From Porticoccaceae bacterium (lineage in GTDB: Bacteria; Pseudomonadota; Gammaproteobacteria; Pseudomonadales; Porticoccaceae), in contig JAPKEJ010000021.1 in NCBI GenBank assembly GCA_028822155.1, positions 1 through 38,536 of the forward strand: a DNA stretch of 38,536 bases. Direction: 5' to 3'. The translations under genes and the position numbers were made by a program. The notes under the pieces were generated by a model. That model saw nothing but the letters and a program-made list of their open reading frames with translations. It ran no database searches and was not told the DNA's origin. Below, in pieces: positions 20,101 to 28,762 of this stretch (positions are counted from its first letter, which is position 1; every line of letters starts with the position of its first letter).

Positions 20101-20594
20101 TTGCAGCGATTAGGAATGGCACACAACCTGATTTCGATGCGGCACTAAATCAAGGTCTTGAGGTTAACATGCACCTGCCAGCCTTAATTCCAGATGACTA
20201 CCTGCCAGATGTAAATATGCGCCTAACTATCTACAAAAGGTTAGCTGACTGCCAATCAAAATCTGACTTACATGAACTCCAAGTAGAGATGATTGATCGT
20301 TTCGGCTTAATCCCTGAGGTATCAAAAACCTTATTTAAACTAGCCGAGCTTAGGCTGGTAGGCGAACAACTGGGATTGAAAAAAATAGAAGCCGGTTTGA
20401 CCCATGGCCGCCTGCAATTTAAGACGACCACAATCGTGGAACCGATCACTATTATCAAAATGGTCCAAACAAAGCCATCCACTTACCGCTTGCAAAACAA
20501 TGATCAACTGAGTTTCACTATGGATATGGAGAATCCCGAGCAACGCTTTTCCATAGTTCATAATATATTGCAAGAGCTGTTGCCAAGTGAATGA
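17130..20594 (+). CDS. mfd: Transcription-repair coupling factor Mfd
   Basis: Mfd removes RNA polymerase stalled at lesions, using ATP-driven translocation, and recruits UvrA. The 1154 residues match the family length. The N-terminal third is the UvrB-like module (FPDWETLPYDIFSPH, EHGEFAFRGSIIDVFP). The RNA-polymerase-interacting region near 490-510 shows PVVHIEHGVGRYQGL. The RecG-like motor has Walker A GDVGFGKTE near 634-642, DEEH near 737-740, MTATPIPRTL, and the QLRGRVGRS motif VI. The C-terminal TRCF domain contains the DDYLPDVNMRLTIYKRL stretch. No strong ribosome site is visible before the ATG. CsiV follows 48 bases later. Confidence 0.98.
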   Translation: MNIFNQEPALKPGDKSLWGGLSSSGRALAVVEAALKYSGLTLVITETARQATDQSRALAFFAAEQNLSIFSFPDWETLPYDIFSPHQDIVSARLQTLAKLPSANHGVLIVPMTTLMHRVAPIDFVASRTFSYSIGEQLDRSLLQDQLSRAGYKRVDTVFEHGEFAFRGSIIDVFPMGVKTPFRMDLLDDEIESLRLFDPESQRTLENVTQIQLLPAREFPMDKESINLFLNNWHERFDHDPTKCPVYRDIKDGIAPQGIEYYLNLFFEQTATLFDYLPANLQLFTNSGIEEAAEHFWTDINDRYQEYGVDPERPLLKPEEIFLPVDRVFHEIKKRPRTILDSQPAGQLSHQQHSVIAPVPDVSVNAKQTSPLLKLHDFLSAPDLSKSTPRVLFCAESSGRREVLTDLLKTIQVHPTETVSWQQFVDSDQQYGIITYPLDQGIVCPDHGLSLITEGELFGQQVMQRRRRSKASESPDYIFKSLAELKVNAPVVHIEHGVGRYQGLITLDVDKTAQEFLMLSYANDAKLYVPVSSLHLISRFGGGDQVTAPLNHLGSDKWDKAKQKAAKQVRDTAVELLDIYSRRAARKGFACSANEQDYLKFSSDFAFEETADQQEAIDAVRRDLLSAQPMDRLVCGDVGFGKTEVAMRAAFTAVNSGKQVVILVPTTLLAHQHLQNFRDRFANWPVNVEELSRFRTGKEQTQVIGDTEAGKVDILISTHKLLHAEINFKQLGLMIIDEEHRFGVRQKEKIKSLRSEVDILTMTATPIPRTLNMSMHSIRDLSIIATPPAKRLSVKTFVRKQESRVTREAILREILRGGQVYFLHNNVKSIQRVADELASLVPEARINIAHGQMRERNLEQVMSDFYHQRFNVLVCTTIIETGIDIPSANTILIDRADKFGLAQLHQLRGRVGRSHHQAYAYLMLPQDKKITSDATKRLEAISAADQLGSGFTLATNDLEIRGAGELLGEEQSGHIQAIGFTLYLEMLDRAVAAIRNGTQPDFDAALNQGLEVNMHLPALIPDDYLPDVNMRLTIYKRLADCQSKSDLHELQVEMIDRFGLIPEVSKTLFKLAELRLVGEQLGLKKIEAGLTHGRLQFKTTTIVEPITIIKMVQTKPSTYRLQNNDQLSFTMDMENPEQRFSIVHNILQELLPSE

Positions 20595-20642
20595 AAAAAC
20601 GAGTTGAACAACAACAGATACTGATAATTAGACGGAATATTA

Positions 20643-21788
20643 ATGAACTCTAAAAAGCGGTTGTCCAATAACGCTAAGACTTATCTTTTTACGCTAGCAG
20701 CGACCGTTGCCTGCGATTCTGTGTTAGCTCAAGAGAACCAGCAAGCTATACCCTTAGTGCCGCCTGAAAATTGGTATCAAGTAGAGATGATTTTATTTAC
20801 GCAGCCTGATAACACTAGCGGTGAAATACCTCCCCGGGACTACCAACTAAGGTATCCCGATAATTTACTAGCTCTAATTGATGCTGATGCACGAGCTCAT
20901 CAATATACGCTATCACAGATAGAGAACGCCCTGCTTTTAGATCCCGAAGCTATTACGATTTTACCTAAAACCCTCATCTGGATACCTATAACAGAAATGG
21001 AGGACCCTGCAATTACGCTTAATTCCTCTGACAAGGACGCCATTGTTTTAATGAGCGACCCAGAGACAGAAGCACAGGTTGTCGACAACAGAGCCCCTGC
21101 CGAACCCTACATTCCCGAATACGAAGAACCTTTTATTATCTTAGACCCTAGCATGCGGGATCTGAATGACAGCGCAAGGGCCCTTGATCGCCGGAAGTAT
21201 AATGTGGTATTTCACCAAGCTTGGCGGTTTGAGACGGAGGCTGAAGACAAGGACCCTTGGATTCACATCAGCGCAGGTAAGAGATTAGATGATAGATCTG
21301 AGATCGAAGGTAGCCTTCGGTTTTATAGATCACGGTTTTTACACGTTGAAACTGATCTATGGCGCCTCAAATTCGCCAATCAAGATTCACTGGCCGATGC
21401 GTTAACGGTCAAGCTTCCTGATCTCCCAAACTTTGAATTAGACACGGTAAACTCATCCAAAAAACAATGGCAGATCTCAGTTTCACCAGAGTATGTCATG
21501 GACCTCAATCCTAAATCGGACATGGTAGATATAGACGGTGCCGCTTATGCCATAGAAGCCGTGGATCTAAACCAGATAGAGGATGAGCAAGAGAGTACGG
21601 CCATCAACCAATACCCTATTTTAGAGATATGGCCTATCAAGCAATCTAAGCGCATTGAAGAAAATAGCATTTACTATCTGGATCATCCTGAACTAGGTGT
21701 TATGTTAACAATTAAAACCTATGAGCCTGAGCCTTTGAACCCGCAGGCTATTAACGAAGTTGAAGACGAAATAGAGTCAGAAAATTAG
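20643..21788 (+). CDS. csiV: CsiV-family periplasmic protein
   Basis: CsiV was described in Vibrio as a peptidoglycan-binding activator of the LpoA-PBP1a cell-wall synthase. The 381 residues start with a signal peptide (KTYLFTLAATVACDSVLA, cleavage near residue 29), then the N-terminal signature NWYQVEMILFTQ. The middle has the typical FHQAWRFE...DPWIHISAGKRL and GSLRFYRSRFLHVETDLW. The C-terminal half carries a long acidic segment and ends in DEIESEN, which makes the protein larger than the Vibrio protein I recall. Its place directly after mfd is the same as in Pseudomonas. The family call is good; the activating role here is inferred. Confidence 0.85.
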   Translation: MNSKKRLSNNAKTYLFTLAATVACDSVLAQENQQAIPLVPPENWYQVEMILFTQPDNTSGEIPPRDYQLRYPDNLLALIDADARAHQYTLSQIENALLLDPEAITILPKTLIWIPITEMEDPAITLNSSDKDAIVLMSDPETEAQVVDNRAPAEPYIPEYEEPFIILDPSMRDLNDSARALDRRKYNVVFHQAWRFETEAEDKDPWIHISAGKRLDDRSEIEGSLRFYRSRFLHVETDLWRLKFANQDSLADALTVKLPDLPNFELDTVNSSKKQWQISVSPEYVMDLNPKSDMVDIDGAAYAIEAVDLNQIEDEQESTAINQYPILEIWPIKQSKRIEENSIYYLDHPELGVMLTIKTYEPEPLNPQAINEVEDEIESEN

Positions 21789-21810
21789 AACTAATCTGCC
21801 GAACTTATCA

Positions 21811-22362
21811 TTACTGGTGCTTGTTATGATCAACGAAAATGAGGTTTTCAGTATCAAAACCCAGGGTCGCAGACAACTCAACAAAATGATTGATCAACTC
21901 GTCACTGACCTCAGGCGACCTAGATAAGAACCACAGATAATCCGTATTCATACCCGCCACAAATGCGTATTGATAGTCCACATTATCTAGTTCAAATATA
22001 ATATATGATCCATAAAAAGGGCCGAAAAAGGACACTTTCAAATGACCAACATCCGGCGTTTCAACAAAATAAGCTTTGCCTTCTGCCTCGTCCCATTCCT
22101 GAGAATCATTCGTAAATCCCGCATTAAGAACCGCCACTCCGCCATCCTCTCGCATTGAGTAGGTGGCACTAACCGAACTCATGCCGCGTTCGAAAGAATG
22201 ATCTAATCGTGCAATTTCATACCATTGCCCCAAATAGCGCTGGAGTTGGAAATTTTGAACAGGATGGACTCCCTCTGGAACACCAAGACAGCCAGCTAAA
22301 CCGACGAAAACAACGACTAAAAAAAGCCTCTTCAGCAAACTAGTGAGGCCATTATTTATCAT
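21811..22362 (-). CDS. blc: Outer-membrane lipoprotein of the bacterial lipocalin (Blc) family
   Basis: Bacterial lipocalins bind fatty acids or lysophospholipids and act in envelope maintenance. The 183-residue protein has a lipoprotein signal with lipobox LAGC (Cys25), then the lipocalin GxW-type motif YLGQWYEIARLDHSFERGM. It continues with TYSMREDGGVAVLNAG, GKAYFVETPDVGHLKVSFFGPFYGSYIIFEL, and the second conserved stretch YLWFLSRSPEVS. The ATG overlaps the mechanosensitive channel stop by 4 bases, so both are probably made together. It converges with the CsiV gene, 22 bases apart, without a recognisable terminator. Confidence 0.93.
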   Translation of the reverse strand: MINNGLTSLLKRLFLVVVFVGLAGCLGVPEGVHPVQNFQLQRYLGQWYEIARLDHSFERGMSSVSATYSMREDGGVAVLNAGFTNDSQEWDEAEGKAYFVETPDVGHLKVSFFGPFYGSYIIFELDNVDYQYAFVAGMNTDYLWFLSRSPEVSDELINHFVELSATLGFDTENLIFVDHNKHQ

Positions 22363-23471
22363 ACTTTTGAGGATGCCCCGACACTGAGCGCCGATTCTGC
22401 TGAATTTTCAAGATGCACCGTTGAGGTGGGAAACGCAATCTCTGCACCAGCACGCTCGATAATATCGGCCACCGTCAACAGCACGTCCTGCTTAATCTGG
22501 TGATAAGCTACCCAGTCTGTTGTCTTGGTAAAGGTATAAATAAAGAAATCAATAGAGCTGGCAGAAAATGCGTTGAAATTCACAATTAAAGTCTGAGTTG
22601 CATCTATATCATCATGCCCTTGAAGCATCTCGGTCACCTGCTCCACTATCGTAGCCATACTAGATACGTCTGAATAACGAATGCCAATCGTCTCATAAAT
22701 ACGCCTGTTACTCATTCGAGAGGCATTTTCCACGGAAATAGCCGCAAACACTCCGTTGGGAATATACAGTGGCCTCTTATCAAAGGTGCGTATTCGCGTT
22801 AACCGCCAACCAATATCCTCAACCGTTCCCTCAATTTCTTTATCGGGTGACCGTATCCAATCTCCCACCGAAAACGGGCGGTCTAAATATATCATTAACC
22901 CGCCAAAGAAATTTGCCAACAGATCTTTAGCCGCAAAACCAACGGCAATGCCGCCGATGCCACCAAATGCCAGCAATCCTGAAATGCTATAACCAAATAA
23001 CTGCATCGCAATGAGCAATGCTGTAATCAAGACCGATATCCGTAATAATTTCGCCACGGCCCTCACAGTGGTGGTATCAACAGGTTTACTAATATAGTCT
23101 GGATTAACAAGATTCTGCTCTGCTCTCTTAATAAAATTATTCAAGAATAGAGTCGATAGAAAGATTAGAGACAGGCGGTTAATCGGGTCAATCAACGCTA
23201 GCAAGGGGGAATTCATCTTTTGGGCGGCCACACCAGCTGCGAAGTTTATGCCGATTATCCAGATGAACCATATGGCGGGCCTTCGGCAGGCCTCGATCAG
23301 GGCATCATCCCAAACTGTTTTTGTCTTCGATGTCCGTTCCTCAAGCCTATCGATTATTTTATTGAGAATGTAACCCAAACTCAAAACAACCAAAACAATC
23401 AAAAATAACTCTGCGACCCAAAGAGAGTTTTCTCCACTAAATTCAACCAACCATGTCCGAAAATTATTCAT
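22359..23471 (-). CDS. MscS-family small-conductance mechanosensitive channel (YnaI-like)
   Basis: This inner-membrane channel should open under membrane tension to relieve osmotic shock. The 370 residues have about four or five membrane helices. The pore-lining helix region SGLLAFGGIGGIAVGFAAKDLLANFFGGLMIYLDRPFSVGDWI (about 175-216) is the MscS core, followed by the beta domain with VEDIGWRLTRIRTFDKRPLYIPNGVF and a C-terminal alpha/beta domain. Extra N-terminal helices suggest the YnaI subgroup rather than MscS itself. AGGA lies about eight bases before the ATG. It is followed by the lipocalin gene with a 4-base overlap. Confidence 0.9.
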   Translation of the reverse strand: MNNFRTWLVEFSGENSLWVAELFLIVLVVLSLGYILNKIIDRLEERTSKTKTVWDDALIEACRRPAIWFIWIIGINFAAGVAAQKMNSPLLALIDPINRLSLIFLSTLFLNNFIKRAEQNLVNPDYISKPVDTTTVRAVAKLLRISVLITALLIAMQLFGYSISGLLAFGGIGGIAVGFAAKDLLANFFGGLMIYLDRPFSVGDWIRSPDKEIEGTVEDIGWRLTRIRTFDKRPLYIPNGVFAAISVENASRMSNRRIYETIGIRYSDVSSMATIVEQVTEMLQGHDDIDATQTLIVNFNAFSASSIDFFIYTFTKTTDWVAYHQIKQDVLLTVADIIERAGAEIAFPTSTVHLENSAESALSVGASSKV

Positions 23472-23532
23472 CTCATAATTCCTGCTTTGCTTTAGTATTA
23501 ATGATGTCTCACACCCTGTTGAAGTAACTAAT

Positions 23533-24567
23533 TTAATCTAATGCTGCCAATGTTTGAGCGATCGCCAATCGTCTGGGCGAGCATTCAAGGTCTGACCAAC
23601 TGACAGAAAGTGTAGCCGCCATTGAAGCTAATTTAGAGCTTTGCGCAATTCCAGCCGACTCCATGTAAGACAATACCTCAACTACCCCCTCGGGACAATT
23701 GCAGACTAGGATCATATCGCAACCGGCATTCAACGCCAGTTTCACTTTGTCCACATAGCCTCCGGCAATATCAGCACCCTTCATCGTTAAGTCATCACTA
23801 AAGATAACACCCTCAAACCCTAATTTCTGCCGAAGTACATCATTCAGCCAATACGACGAAAAACCAACTGAATCAGGATCAATGGATGTGAAAGTGATAT
23901 GTGCAGGCATCACTGCGTCTAGTGTCTTTGCCAGCTTTGCAAAAGGTTGTATATCTCTGTCATACAAAGCTTCCCAGGTACGCACGTCGATCGGCGCCTC
24001 CAGATGACTGTCTGCAACAATACCTCCATGGCCAGGAAAATGCTTCCCAGTCGCCGCCATTCCCGCCTCGTGCATTCCGCTAACAAAGGACTCAGCTGCG
24101 CTGATGACTATTTCCGGCTGATCGGAGAAAGAGCGATCGCCAATGACACTGCTAGTATCGCGATCAACGTCCAAGACTGGAGCAAAACTTATATCAAGAC
24201 CACTGGCAATGACTTCAGAAGCCATCAGCCAACCTAAGTCTTTACTCAGAGCCAAACCCTCCTTTGGTGAGCGAGCAACCAAGTTTCCTATGCTTTGCAT
24301 CGAAGGAATGACACTATATCCCTCACGAAACCGCTGAACCCGGCCGCCCTCTTGGTCCACAGCGACCAACAGATTTGCCGAGCAAGCCCTAATCTCAGCA
24401 ACCAAATCACAAACTTGATCTCGACTCTCGATGTTACGACTGAACAGAATGACGCCTCCCACATGGGGATTTTGAAGTTGAACTCGCTCCTCAGAGTTAA
24501 GTGAGACGCCTTTCACATCAAGCATCAGTCGCCCATACAAACTATTCCCTGAACTATTCAATAGCAT
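23533..24567 (-). CDS. nagZ: Beta-N-acetylhexosaminidase NagZ (GH3)
   Basis: NagZ removes N-acetylglucosamine from muropeptide fragments in the cytoplasm during peptidoglycan recycling. The 344 residues contain GVILFSRNIES, VAVDQEGGRVQRFREG, DISFAPVLDVD, the GH3 motif GKHFPGHGGIVADSH with the Asp-Ser-His catalytic acid/base element, and the nucleophile in VIFSDDLTMKGA. The start is uncertain: ATG at 24567 sits almost on top of GGAGA; TTG at 24561 would be better spaced; TTG at 24540 gives an N-terminus like E. coli NagZ; and ATG at 24525 begins at the conserved MLDV. There is no signal peptide, as expected. Confidence 0.95.
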   Translation of the reverse strand: MLLNSSGNSLYGRLMLDVKGVSLNSEERVQLQNPHVGGVILFSRNIESRDQVCDLVAEIRACSANLLVAVDQEGGRVQRFREGYSVIPSMQSIGNLVARSPKEGLALSKDLGWLMASEVIASGLDISFAPVLDVDRDTSSVIGDRSFSDQPEIVISAAESFVSGMHEAGMAATGKHFPGHGGIVADSHLEAPIDVRTWEALYDRDIQPFAKLAKTLDAVMPAHITFTSIDPDSVGFSSYWLNDVLRQKLGFEGVIFSDDLTMKGADIAGGYVDKVKLALNAGCDMILVCNCPEGVVEVLSYMESAGIAQSSKLASMAATLSVSWSDLECSPRRLAIAQTLAALD

Positions 24568-24921
24568 TCTCCATATATGTAGCTTTGCACAGTGGCTAAT
24601 CCCAAGCTGTTTAGGCTAATTTATTATTTAGCGGTGGTTCGGATCAGCCCCCTAGGTATTTTACCCTGTTACTAAATTCTACCCAACGAAAATAATTTGG
24701 TCGCCCAATACTTGTCTCCCGCTAGTATTGAATAACCAAATGCTGACCAATATCTTCACCGACAAGCCACGATCTTATCTTTAACGATCATATTTTAGTA
24801 TTTACCGGACCAACTGGTTCAAAATTGGATACGAGATTTTATTGGGATGATATTTACTTAGGTTTTATAAGAGACCTAGATTGAAAACTTATTGACGCTT
24901 CAACGCCGATCTAGAGATGAC

Positions 24922-24949
24922 TTGCTAATTAGCTAACACTGTATATAAT
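24922..24949 (+). promoter_or_regulatory. lexA promoter (sigma-70 type)
   Basis: A -35-like TTGCTA (24922-24927) is followed after 16 bases by a perfect TATAAT (24944-24949). The predicted transcript would start about 20-25 bases before the lexA GTG. The -10 lies wholly inside the SOS box, so bound LexA would block RNA polymerase. Confidence 0.75.
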
Positions 24950-24954
24950 CACAG
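24939..24954. promoter_or_regulatory. SOS box (LexA operator) of lexA
   Basis: The 16-base sequence CTGTATATAATCACAG fits the gammaproteobacterial LexA consensus CTGT-N8-ACAG exactly, with an AT-rich spacer. It overlaps the -10 of lexA and lies 24 bases before the start codon, which predicts autoregulation. I see only this one box here; E. coli lexA has two. Confidence 0.92.
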
Positions 24955-24978
24955 TTAAGCAATCTCGGAGAATACATT

Positions 24979-25584
24979 GTGCAACGACTAACAGCGAGAC
25001 AACAACAGATACTCGATTTGATTCGCGATAGCCTTGATGAGACTGGTTATCCACCAACGAGGGCTGAAATCGCTCAGAAATTAGGGTTTCGGTCGCCAAA
25101 CGCCGCGGAAGATCATCTTAGAGCGTTGGCTCGTAAAGGCGTAATAGAGATGATTCCGGGAGCTTCACGTGGCATAAGAATTGTTGAGCAATTCTCTGGC
25201 ATTCCAATCATTGGTAGGGTCGCGGCTGGTGAACCCATAATGGCTGAACAGCATATTGAAGATTATCAAGAAGTTCCCTCCAGCACCTTTCATCCTAGTG
25301 CCGATTACTTTCTACGCGTGCAAGGCCAAAGTATGGTTGATGTCGGAATAATGGACGGAGACTTGCTGGCAGTTCATCAACAACCAACGGCTGACAATCA
25401 GCAAATTGTCGTCGCCAGGGTTGATGGAGAAGTAACTGTAAAAAGACTAAAAAGAACAAGAAGCAAGCATGAGATTCATCTGCTACCAGAGAATCGTGAT
25501 TACTCACCTATTTTGGTTGACTTAAGAGCTCAAGAATTTGCCATCGAAGGTTTAGCGGTTGGCGTAGTGAGAGTGTCCCTGTAA
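24979..25584 (+). CDS. lexA: SOS-response transcriptional repressor LexA
   Basis: LexA represses SOS genes and cleaves itself when RecA filaments form on single-stranded DNA. The 201 residues start with a winged-helix domain ([35 protein letters not shown]-type) followed by the S24 peptidase domain. The cleavage site Ala83-Gly84 is in VAAGEP, the catalytic serine is Ser118 in GQSMVD and the lysine Lys155 in VTVKRL, each one less than in E. coli. The start is GTG with GGAG eight bases upstream. The Pseudomonas neighbour sulA is not present after it. Confidence 0.98.
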   Translation: MQRLTARQQQILDLIRDSLDETGYPPTRAEIAQKLGFRSPNAAEDHLRALARKGVIEMIPGASRGIRIVEQFSGIPIIGRVAAGEPIMAEQHIEDYQEVPSSTFHPSADYFLRVQGQSMVDVGIMDGDLLAVHQQPTADNQQIVVARVDGEVTVKRLKRTRSKHEIHLLPENRDYSPILVDLRAQEFAIEGLAVGVVRVSL

Positions 25585-25592
25585 ATTAAAAG

Positions 25593-25838
25593 TTAGTGCA
25601 GGGTTTGATGCTTATCGCCCACTTCAACGGACGACGGGGTTTGGTCTTCGTTGATTTCGAATACTGTTTGAATGCCAGCGTCCATCATGCTTTTGGCAAC
25701 ATCAATATGTTTTCCATCAAGGTATTCTAAAACCGAATCTGAAAAACTTATGCGAACTAGAGGCTCGTCAGATCCGGCGCGCTGCAGAGCAACCTCGCCA
25801 TCATCAAGCATTACTAGTTCGTATTCAGTAAAAGCCAT
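25593..25838 (-). CDS. Small conserved-looking protein of unknown function between lexA and topA
   Basis: I do not recognise a named family. The 81-residue acidic protein has no signal peptide or membrane helix and reads MAFTEYELVMLDDGEVALQR, then a DEPLVRISFSD segment and DVAKSMMDAGIQTVFEI, so it looks like a small mixed alpha/beta fold. AGGG lies nine bases before the ATG. It is convergent with lexA (8 bases apart) and lies 127 bases after the topA stop on the same strand. Similarly small unnamed genes sit between lexA/sulA and topA in Pseudomonas, so it may be a conserved member of this neighbourhood. A TATAAT-like run just upstream may give it its own promoter. Confidence 0.75.
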   Translation of the reverse strand: MAFTEYELVMLDDGEVALQRAGSDEPLVRISFSDSVLEYLDGKHIDVAKSMMDAGIQTVFEINEDQTPSSVEVGDKHQTLH

Positions 25839-25965
25839 GTTATAAATCCCTATAATCTGCCATATTATAACAGCAAGCTAGAGCACTATTAAACCTCGCC
25901 GAAAAATCAAGCAAAGGTCATGTATCAAATAATCCAGATCAACCGATGCCAAAAACACCCACAAT

Positions 25966-28635
25966 TCAGCTGTCGCCCTTTTGACGAGCTACCCAATTCC
26001 CTTGCACATATCGCGCATTCCATCCAGAGGGTTTACCCTCAATCTCGCTGCGCACATATTGTTCTTTAGTTTTTCTATCGAACCGAATCACCGTTTCGTT
26101 ACCATCAGAATCAGATGCAGGTGCAGTCAATAAATACTGGAGTTTAGGGTCGACCTTATCTTTTACCGAAACGAATTCATTGACCGTTGGAGCCCTAGTT
26201 TCTCTATTTCGCGGAAATTGGCTAGCCGCTAAAAATATACCCGACGCACCATCACGCAAAACATAATAATCATCAACTTTAAGGCAACGAAGCTCGGGCA
26301 TGGCTATGGGGTCTACCTTGGGTGGAGCAGCCTCTCCACTGCGTAGTAATTTACGCGTATTTTTGCACGGTTCTCCCTCACCTTTTTCGCCGGTACAGCC
26401 AAAGTATTTACCAAATCGACCGTTTTTAAGCTGCATCTCACTCCCGCACTTGTCGCAATCAAGAACAGGACCTTCATACCCTTTTATCACATACTGACCC
26501 ATCTCAACTTCATGGCCAACACAATCTGGATTGTTTCCACAAACATGAAGTTTACGCATTTCGTCGATTAGATAACTGTCCATTGAGGTGTTGCAGAGCT
26601 TACAACGATGTTTGTGGATCAGGGCCTTTGATTCAGCCTCATCATCCTCTTCGATATTGACAGCTTCATCACCCGCCGTAAGATTAACTGTGTGCTTACA
26701 GCGTTCCTTCGGCGGCAACGCATATCCAGAACAACTCATAAACACGCCCGTTCCAGCCGTTCGAATCATCATCGGACGACCACACTGCTTACACTCAATC
26801 TCTGTTTCAGATGGTTTGTTAGGGCGCATTCCACCTTCGGAGTCCTTAGCAGACAACACCTTTGCACTAAAGTCCTTATAAAAACGATTAAGTAGGCTCT
26901 TCCACTTTAGCTTTCCGTCAGCCACATGGTCGAGTTGCTCTTCCATGGACGCTGTAAAACCGTAATCCATCAAATCGGTAAAACTCTCTGACAAACGGTC
27001 AGCCACAATATCACCAATTTTTTCGGCAAAAATCCGTTTGTTTTCGATCCTGACGTAACCTCGATCTTGGATAGTAGAAATAATCGACGCATAGGTTGAG
27101 GGCCTTCCTATCCCGCGCTTTTCTAGCTCTCTTACCAATGCAGCTTCAGAAAATCGAGCAGTTGGCTTGGTAAAGTGTTGTTGCGGAATCAATGCCAGCA
27201 TACGCATGTGATCGCCTTTTTGCAGATCAGGTAGCTCAATATCATCATCACCTTTTCGACTGGCTGGCATGACCGCCAGATAACCATCAAATCGTGTAAC
27301 CCGACCTTTAGCAGCAAGCTCATACTCTCCTGCACCAACAGTAATCGTTGTTGAAGTAAACTCTGCATTAGTCATTTGGCATGCAACGAATTGCTGCCAA
27401 ATCAACTGATAGAGCCGTCGAGCGTCGACCTCCATTTCATCGAGGCCGCCCGGAGCTATATCAACATTTGATGGGCGAATCGCTTCGTGAGCCTCTTGAG
27501 CGCCAGATTTACTGCTATATCCTATCGCAGCATCCGGCAGATACTTGGCCCCGTGACGCAATTTAATATAATCACGACAAGCCGTCACCGCATCTTCACT
27601 CAGATTGGTCGAATCTGTACGCATATAGGTAATGTAACCAGCTTCATACAAACGCTGGGCCATCATCATGGTTTTCTTAACGCCATAACCAAGCCTAGTG
27701 CTCGCCGCCTGCTGTAATGTCGACGTAATAAATGGAGCTGAAGGCTTTGATTTTGTTGGTTTATCGTCTCTTTTACTAACGGCGTAATCCGCTTCTCTCA
27801 ACACGCCTAGGGAGGTATCAGCCTCGAGCTTATTAGTAGGCCGAAATGGCTTACCTTGATGCCGCTTTACATCAAAACGTATTTTAATATCATCCGGATC
27901 AATGTCTGAACTAGGCCGCCCCTCTAAGTCAGCTTGAACGGTCCAGTATTCTTCAGGAATAAAAGCCCGAATCTCGCGCTCACGCTCAACGATCATTTTT
28001 AAAGCGACAGACTGCACTCTGCCCGCGGATAACCCACGCCCCACTGTCTCCCACAGTAAAGGAGAAACCATAAACCCTACCACACGGTCTAAGAACCGCC
28101 TTGCTTGCTGGGCATCAACCCGATCTTTATTGAGTTCGCCTGGCGCCTCGAATGCCTTACGTATAGCTTTCTTGGTTATTTCATTAAAGACAACTCGCTT
28201 ATAACGACTCTCGTCGCCGCCAATCACCTCGGTTAGGTGCCATGCAATCGCCTCGCCCTCTCTATCCATATCCGTCGCCAGATAAACAGTGTCAGCATTT
28301 TTTGCCAGCTTTTTGAGTTCTGCTACAACTTTTTCCTTACCAGGGAGGGTCGCATAAACTGCCTTCCAGTCATTTTCAGGATCAATGCCCATACTATTAA
28401 TGAGTTGCGATTTTGCTTTTCTTGCGCGATGTAAGACCTTATCTTCGGGAGACATTTTACGGGTCAAAGCCGCTTGCCTAGCGCGTTCTTTCGGATCGCT
28501 AGGCACTCTATTGGCGCCAGTAGGCAAGTCTCTAATATGACCCACACTCGATTTAACAATAAAATCATCGCCCAAATAACGATTAATTGTTTTGGCTTTG
28601 GCTGGTGACTCTACGATGACTAAAGATTTACCCAT
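25966..28635 (-). CDS. topA: DNA topoisomerase I (type IA) TopA
   Basis: TopA relaxes negative supercoils by single-strand passage. The 889 residues contain the N-terminal TOPRIM domain ([15 protein letters not shown], and [13 protein letters not shown] at 121-133), a cleavage region with [13 protein letters not shown] whose catalytic tyrosine is Tyr337, and [13 protein letters not shown]. The C-terminal part holds three zinc-ribbon-like cysteine clusters: CKQCGRPMM...CSG...[11 protein letters not shown]...CGNNPDC; and CDKCGSEM...CTG...C. This is followed by a basic tail ending [14 protein letters not shown]. The layout is that of the E. coli enzyme. An AAGGAAA lies before the ATG at a somewhat long spacing. 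Confidence 0.98.
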   Translation of the reverse strand: MGKSLVIVESPAKAKTINRYLGDDFIVKSSVGHIRDLPTGANRVPSDPKERARQAALTRKMSPEDKVLHRARKAKSQLINSMGIDPENDWKAVYATLPGKEKVVAELKKLAKNADTVYLATDMDREGEAIAWHLTEVIGGDESRYKRVVFNEITKKAIRKAFEAPGELNKDRVDAQQARRFLDRVVGFMVSPLLWETVGRGLSAGRVQSVALKMIVEREREIRAFIPEEYWTVQADLEGRPSSDIDPDDIKIRFDVKRHQGKPFRPTNKLEADTSLGVLREADYAVSKRDDKPTKSKPSAPFITSTLQQAASTRLGYGVKKTMMMAQRLYEAGYITYMRTDSTNLSEDAVTACRDYIKLRHGAKYLPDAAIGYSSKSGAQEAHEAIRPSNVDIAPGGLDEMEVDARRLYQLIWQQFVACQMTNAEFTSTTITVGAGEYELAAKGRVTRFDGYLAVMPASRKGDDDIELPDLQKGDHMRMLALIPQQHFTKPTARFSEAALVRELEKRGIGRPSTYASIISTIQDRGYVRIENKRIFAEKIGDIVADRLSESFTDLMDYGFTASMEEQLDHVADGKLKWKSLLNRFYKDFSAKVLSAKDSEGGMRPNKPSETEIECKQCGRPMMIRTAGTGVFMSCSGYALPPKERCKHTVNLTAGDEAVNIEEDDEAESKALIHKHRCKLCNTSMDSYLIDEMRKLHVCGNNPDCVGHEVEMGQYVIKGYEGPVLDCDKCGSEMQLKNGRFGKYFGCTGEKGEGEPCKNTRKLLRSGEAAPPKVDPIAMPELRCLKVDDYYVLRDGASGIFLAASQFPRNRETRAPTVNEFVSVKDKVDPKLQYLLTAPASDSDGNETVIRFDRKTKEQYVRSEIEGKPSGWNARYVQGNWVARQKGDS

Positions 28636-28762
28636 TGGGAAAAAGTTTCCTTATTACGGCATCAATTTATACTAGCAAAGATGCTCGTTATGATTATGCA
28701 ACACGTTTAAGACGTGCCCAAGGTTGGCATATATACTTGTTCTACCGCCCTTTGGTCAAGCT

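Larger units (their letters stand above)
24568..24978. other. Divergent intergenic region nagZ-lexA
   Basis: A 411-base non-coding stretch between divergent nagZ and lexA. The right end holds the lexA promoter and SOS box. A short inverted repeat, TAGGT (24859-24863) and ACCTA (24874-24878), is also present. I see no coding frame with a ribosome site, no tRNA-like fold and no terminator hairpin. The left part presumably holds the nagZ promoter, which I cannot place. Confidence 0.6.

Noticed and set aside
24568-24921. Possible small RNA or riboswitch in the nagZ-lexA gap
   Set aside because: No terminator hairpin with a T run and no stable multi-stem fold that I could trace by eye; only a weak 5-base inverted repeat.
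26588-26895. Two plus-strand frames inside topA
   Set aside because: Shadows of the TopA zinc-ribbon region; no ribosome site and unlikely composition.
28710-28724. CACGT-N5-ACGTG inverted repeat after the unknown gene
   Set aside because: Five-base arms and no T run on either side; too short to call a terminator or an operator.
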